A model generated the notes under the pieces. It ran no database searches. It was not told where the DNA came from and saw nothing but the letters and a program-made list of their open reading frames with translations. The translations under genes were made by a program, and so were the position numbers. From Candidatus Portnoyibacteriota bacterium (GTDB taxonomy: Bacteria > Patescibacteriota > Minisyncoccia > Portnoybacterales > GWB1-42-6): DNA of 7,165 bases. This document shows, one piece after another, positions 6,399-7,165 of this stretch; positions within the stretch are counted from its first letter, which is position 1; the number at the start of each line of letters is the position of its first letter. The DNA is taken from contig JAQUNU010000036.1 in the NCBI GenBank assembly GCA_028717445.1, positions 1 to 7,165 of the forward strand. Reading direction: 5' to 3'.

Positions 6399-6427
6399 AG
6401 AATAGCACAGATTTAAAAAATAAGCAA
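6399..6427 (-). promoter_or_regulatory. Sigma-70-type promoter of the rpsO operon
   Basis: On the minus strand TTGCTT (6422-6427) serves as -35 and TATTCT (6399-6404) as -10, separated by exactly 17 bp. A TGC just before the hexamer makes an extended -10 (TGCTATTCT). Transcription would start near 6391-6393, giving a leader of about 45 nt. It is the best promoter-like sequence seen in the window, and its position explains why the shorter rpsO start is correct. Confidence 0.7.
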
Positions 6428-6469
6428 ATAGGATTATTCTCTAAGATTAGGATTTAAAGGGTTGTGGCA

Positions 6470-6498
6470 GCGCGAAATTCGCCGGGCGAATTTCGCGC
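6470..6498. repeat. Perfect 29-bp palindrome (14-bp arms)
   Basis: Arm GCGCGAAATTCGCC (6470-6483) and its exact reverse complement at 6485-6498 flank a single G at 6484. As RNA it can form a 13-bp stem with a 3-nt loop. It is GC-rich against an AT-rich surround. No T-run follows on either strand, so it is not a simple terminator. It lies about 43 bp upstream of the rpsO -35 box. It could be a binding site for a dimeric protein, part of a structured RNA, or a cruciform-prone repeat. Confidence 0.75.
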
Positions 6499-6538
6499 CA
6501 AACGCCTTGCGCCCCTATTCTTTGTGGGGCTGCGTTTG
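6499..6538. other. Stem-loop directly abutting the palindrome
   Basis: Outer arms CAAACGC (6499-6505) and GCGTTTG (6532-6538) pair over 7 bp. After an uneven internal loop (5 nt against 1 nt), GCCCC (6511-6515) pairs with GGGGC (6526-6530) around a 10-nt loop. It starts at the base next to the palindrome, so the two helices could stack. On the plus strand a run of six T follows from 6546, 7 nt after the stem, which is a poor but possible terminator for plus-strand transcription. No clear promoter for such an RNA was found. The rest of the gene-free region 6348-6635 holds the rpsO leader and promoter and the terminator of the next gene. Confidence 0.5.
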
Positions 6539-6580
6539 TGAAACATTTTTTGCGAATGCTTGGTTTCCGCATGAATAAAA

Positions 6581-6622
6581 CAAAAAAATGAAAAAACCGG
6601 CCTCTGTGAAACATGAGGCCGG
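6581..6622 (-). terminator. Strong intrinsic terminator of the 173-aa protein gene
   Basis: CCGGCCTC (6597-6604) and GAGGCCGG (6615-6622) form a perfect 8-bp GC-rich stem with a 10-nt loop. On the minus strand six T follow at once (6591-6596), then a second run of seven T (6582-6588). The stem begins 13 nt after the stop of the gene at 6636-7157. This separates that gene from the rpsO operon. Confidence 0.9.
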
Positions 6623-6635
6623 CAATGGAACACTT

Positions 6636-7157
6636 TTATCTCCAGCTTCTTTTAAATGCCCTGAAGTCAAGATTGTCAACCAAGGCGTCCCTGATTACCT
6701 CCCTGATTTCTCTGGACTCGCTTCGGTTGTACCAGTTTGCCAGGGAGATTGGTCCCCAAGCGGCGAGATGGGGTTTAATAAACCTGTTTTTGACGCTTTG
6801 AAACTCTTTTTGGTCTAGAGCGCTAAGAACCTGACAAATAAATCCGAATATTTCTGTGGTTGAAATTGAGATTTCCTGCCCCCATCTTTTAATCAGCCAT
6901 TCAATAAACCAATCTCTGAGATCTTTCATTTCGGGCTCGGCCAATGATCCGAGATAATTCAAAACCATCCGAGCAAAATGTATTCCCCATTCTTCCTCGT
7001 TGAGTTCTGGGTAATTGACATGGAAGAGCGTTTCCATTTCTCTCAAACAATTGAGGGCCAGTCTGGGATTTCTTTGGTTTACGGCATCTGTGAACTGGTT
7101 TACAGCATCTGTGAGCTCTTGTAATTTTTTGACACGGGCCTCGCGTCTCTGATCCAT
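6636..7157 (-). CDS. Hypothetical helical protein, 173 aa
   Basis: No family is recognised. The protein is soluble, appears almost wholly helical and is rich in Trp, Leu, Glu and Arg, with no signal peptide, membrane segment or catalytic motif visible. The N-terminus (residues 1-30) is charged and amphipathic and contains a doubled TDAVNQ (16-21 and 23-28) with a heptad-like 7-residue period, so it may be a short coiled coil. Repeated helix-turn-helix-like spacing after residue 30 could suit an alpha-solenoid, but this is a guess. GAGGGG lies 2 nt before the ATG, a close but plausible Shine-Dalgarno sequence that supports this start. The frame stays open to the window edge, so a longer form cannot be excluded. 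A strong terminator follows, so this is the last gene of its own transcript. Confidence 0.75.
   Translation of the reverse strand: MDQRREARVKKLQELTDAVNQFTDAVNQRNPRLALNCLREMETLFHVNYPELNEEEWGIHFARMVLNYLGSLAEPEMKDLRDWFIEWLIKRWGQEISISTTEIFGFICQVLSALDQKEFQSVKNRFIKPHLAAWGPISLANWYNRSESREIREVIRDALVDNLDFRAFKRSWR
7075..7116. repeat. Tandem 21-bp duplication inside the 173-aa protein gene
   Basis: Two adjacent 21-bp units (7075-7095 and 7096-7116) are identical at 19 of 21 positions. The unit length is a multiple of three, so the reading frame is kept, and the product gains a second TDAVNQ motif. The two differences suggest the duplication is not brand new, although still recent enough to be plain at DNA level. 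Confidence 0.9.
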
Positions 7158-7165
7158 ATCCCCTC

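Noticed and set aside
6425..6470. Plus-strand promoter driving an RNA through the double stem-loop
   Set aside because: TAAGAT and TAGGAT boxes exist but no acceptable -35 sequence lies at the right distance.
6447..6572. 41-codon open frame on the minus strand through the palindrome region
   Set aside because: No Shine-Dalgarno sequence, it starts inside the terminator's tail region, and its codons simply follow the inverted repeats; no protein-like pattern.
1..7165. CRISPR array, transposon, phage genes or tRNA genes
   Set aside because: No regularly spaced repeats, transposase or phage motifs, or tRNA cloverleaf were found on either strand.

Overview
The window looks like chromosomal DNA from a Patescibacteria (CPR) bacterium, most likely of the Parcubacteria type. 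The reasons are moderately AT-rich DNA, short genes packed on one strand, mostly weak or absent Shine-Dalgarno sequences, single-pass membrane proteins of kinds common in those genomes, and a winged-helix plus nucleotidyltransferase protein also common there. This placement is inference. The standard genetic code fits all genes.

All eight genes lie on the minus strand, so the window reads from right to left. At the right end (6636-7157) is an unrecognised helical protein closed by a strong intrinsic terminator (6581-6622). A gene-free stretch follows, holding an unusually perfect GC-rich palindrome and a second stem-loop abutting it (6470-6538). Next come a good extended -10 promoter (6399-6427) and rpsO (ribosomal protein S15). 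The widespread rpsO-pnp pair is interrupted here by a gene for a NYN/LabA-type putative nuclease (5490-5996), followed by pnp (polynucleotide phosphorylase, 3179-5302). The two intergenic spacers on either side of the NYN gene share an imperfect direct repeat of about 50-60 bp.

Downstream of pnp are a proline-rich single-pass membrane protein (1923-3104), a 71-residue soluble protein (1649-1864) ended by a terminator-like hairpin, a winged-helix nucleotidyltransferase (643-1599), and, 6 bp further on, another single-pass membrane protein that runs off the left edge (1-636, partial).

Functionally, the right half is a translation and RNA-turnover operon: S15, a putative NYN nuclease and PNPase. 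The left half is a set of envelope-anchored and hypothetical proteins whose roles cannot be read from sequence. No tRNA, rRNA, CRISPR array, transposase or phage gene was seen. The most unusual signals are the paired repeats around the NYN gene and the double stem-loop element upstream of rpsO.
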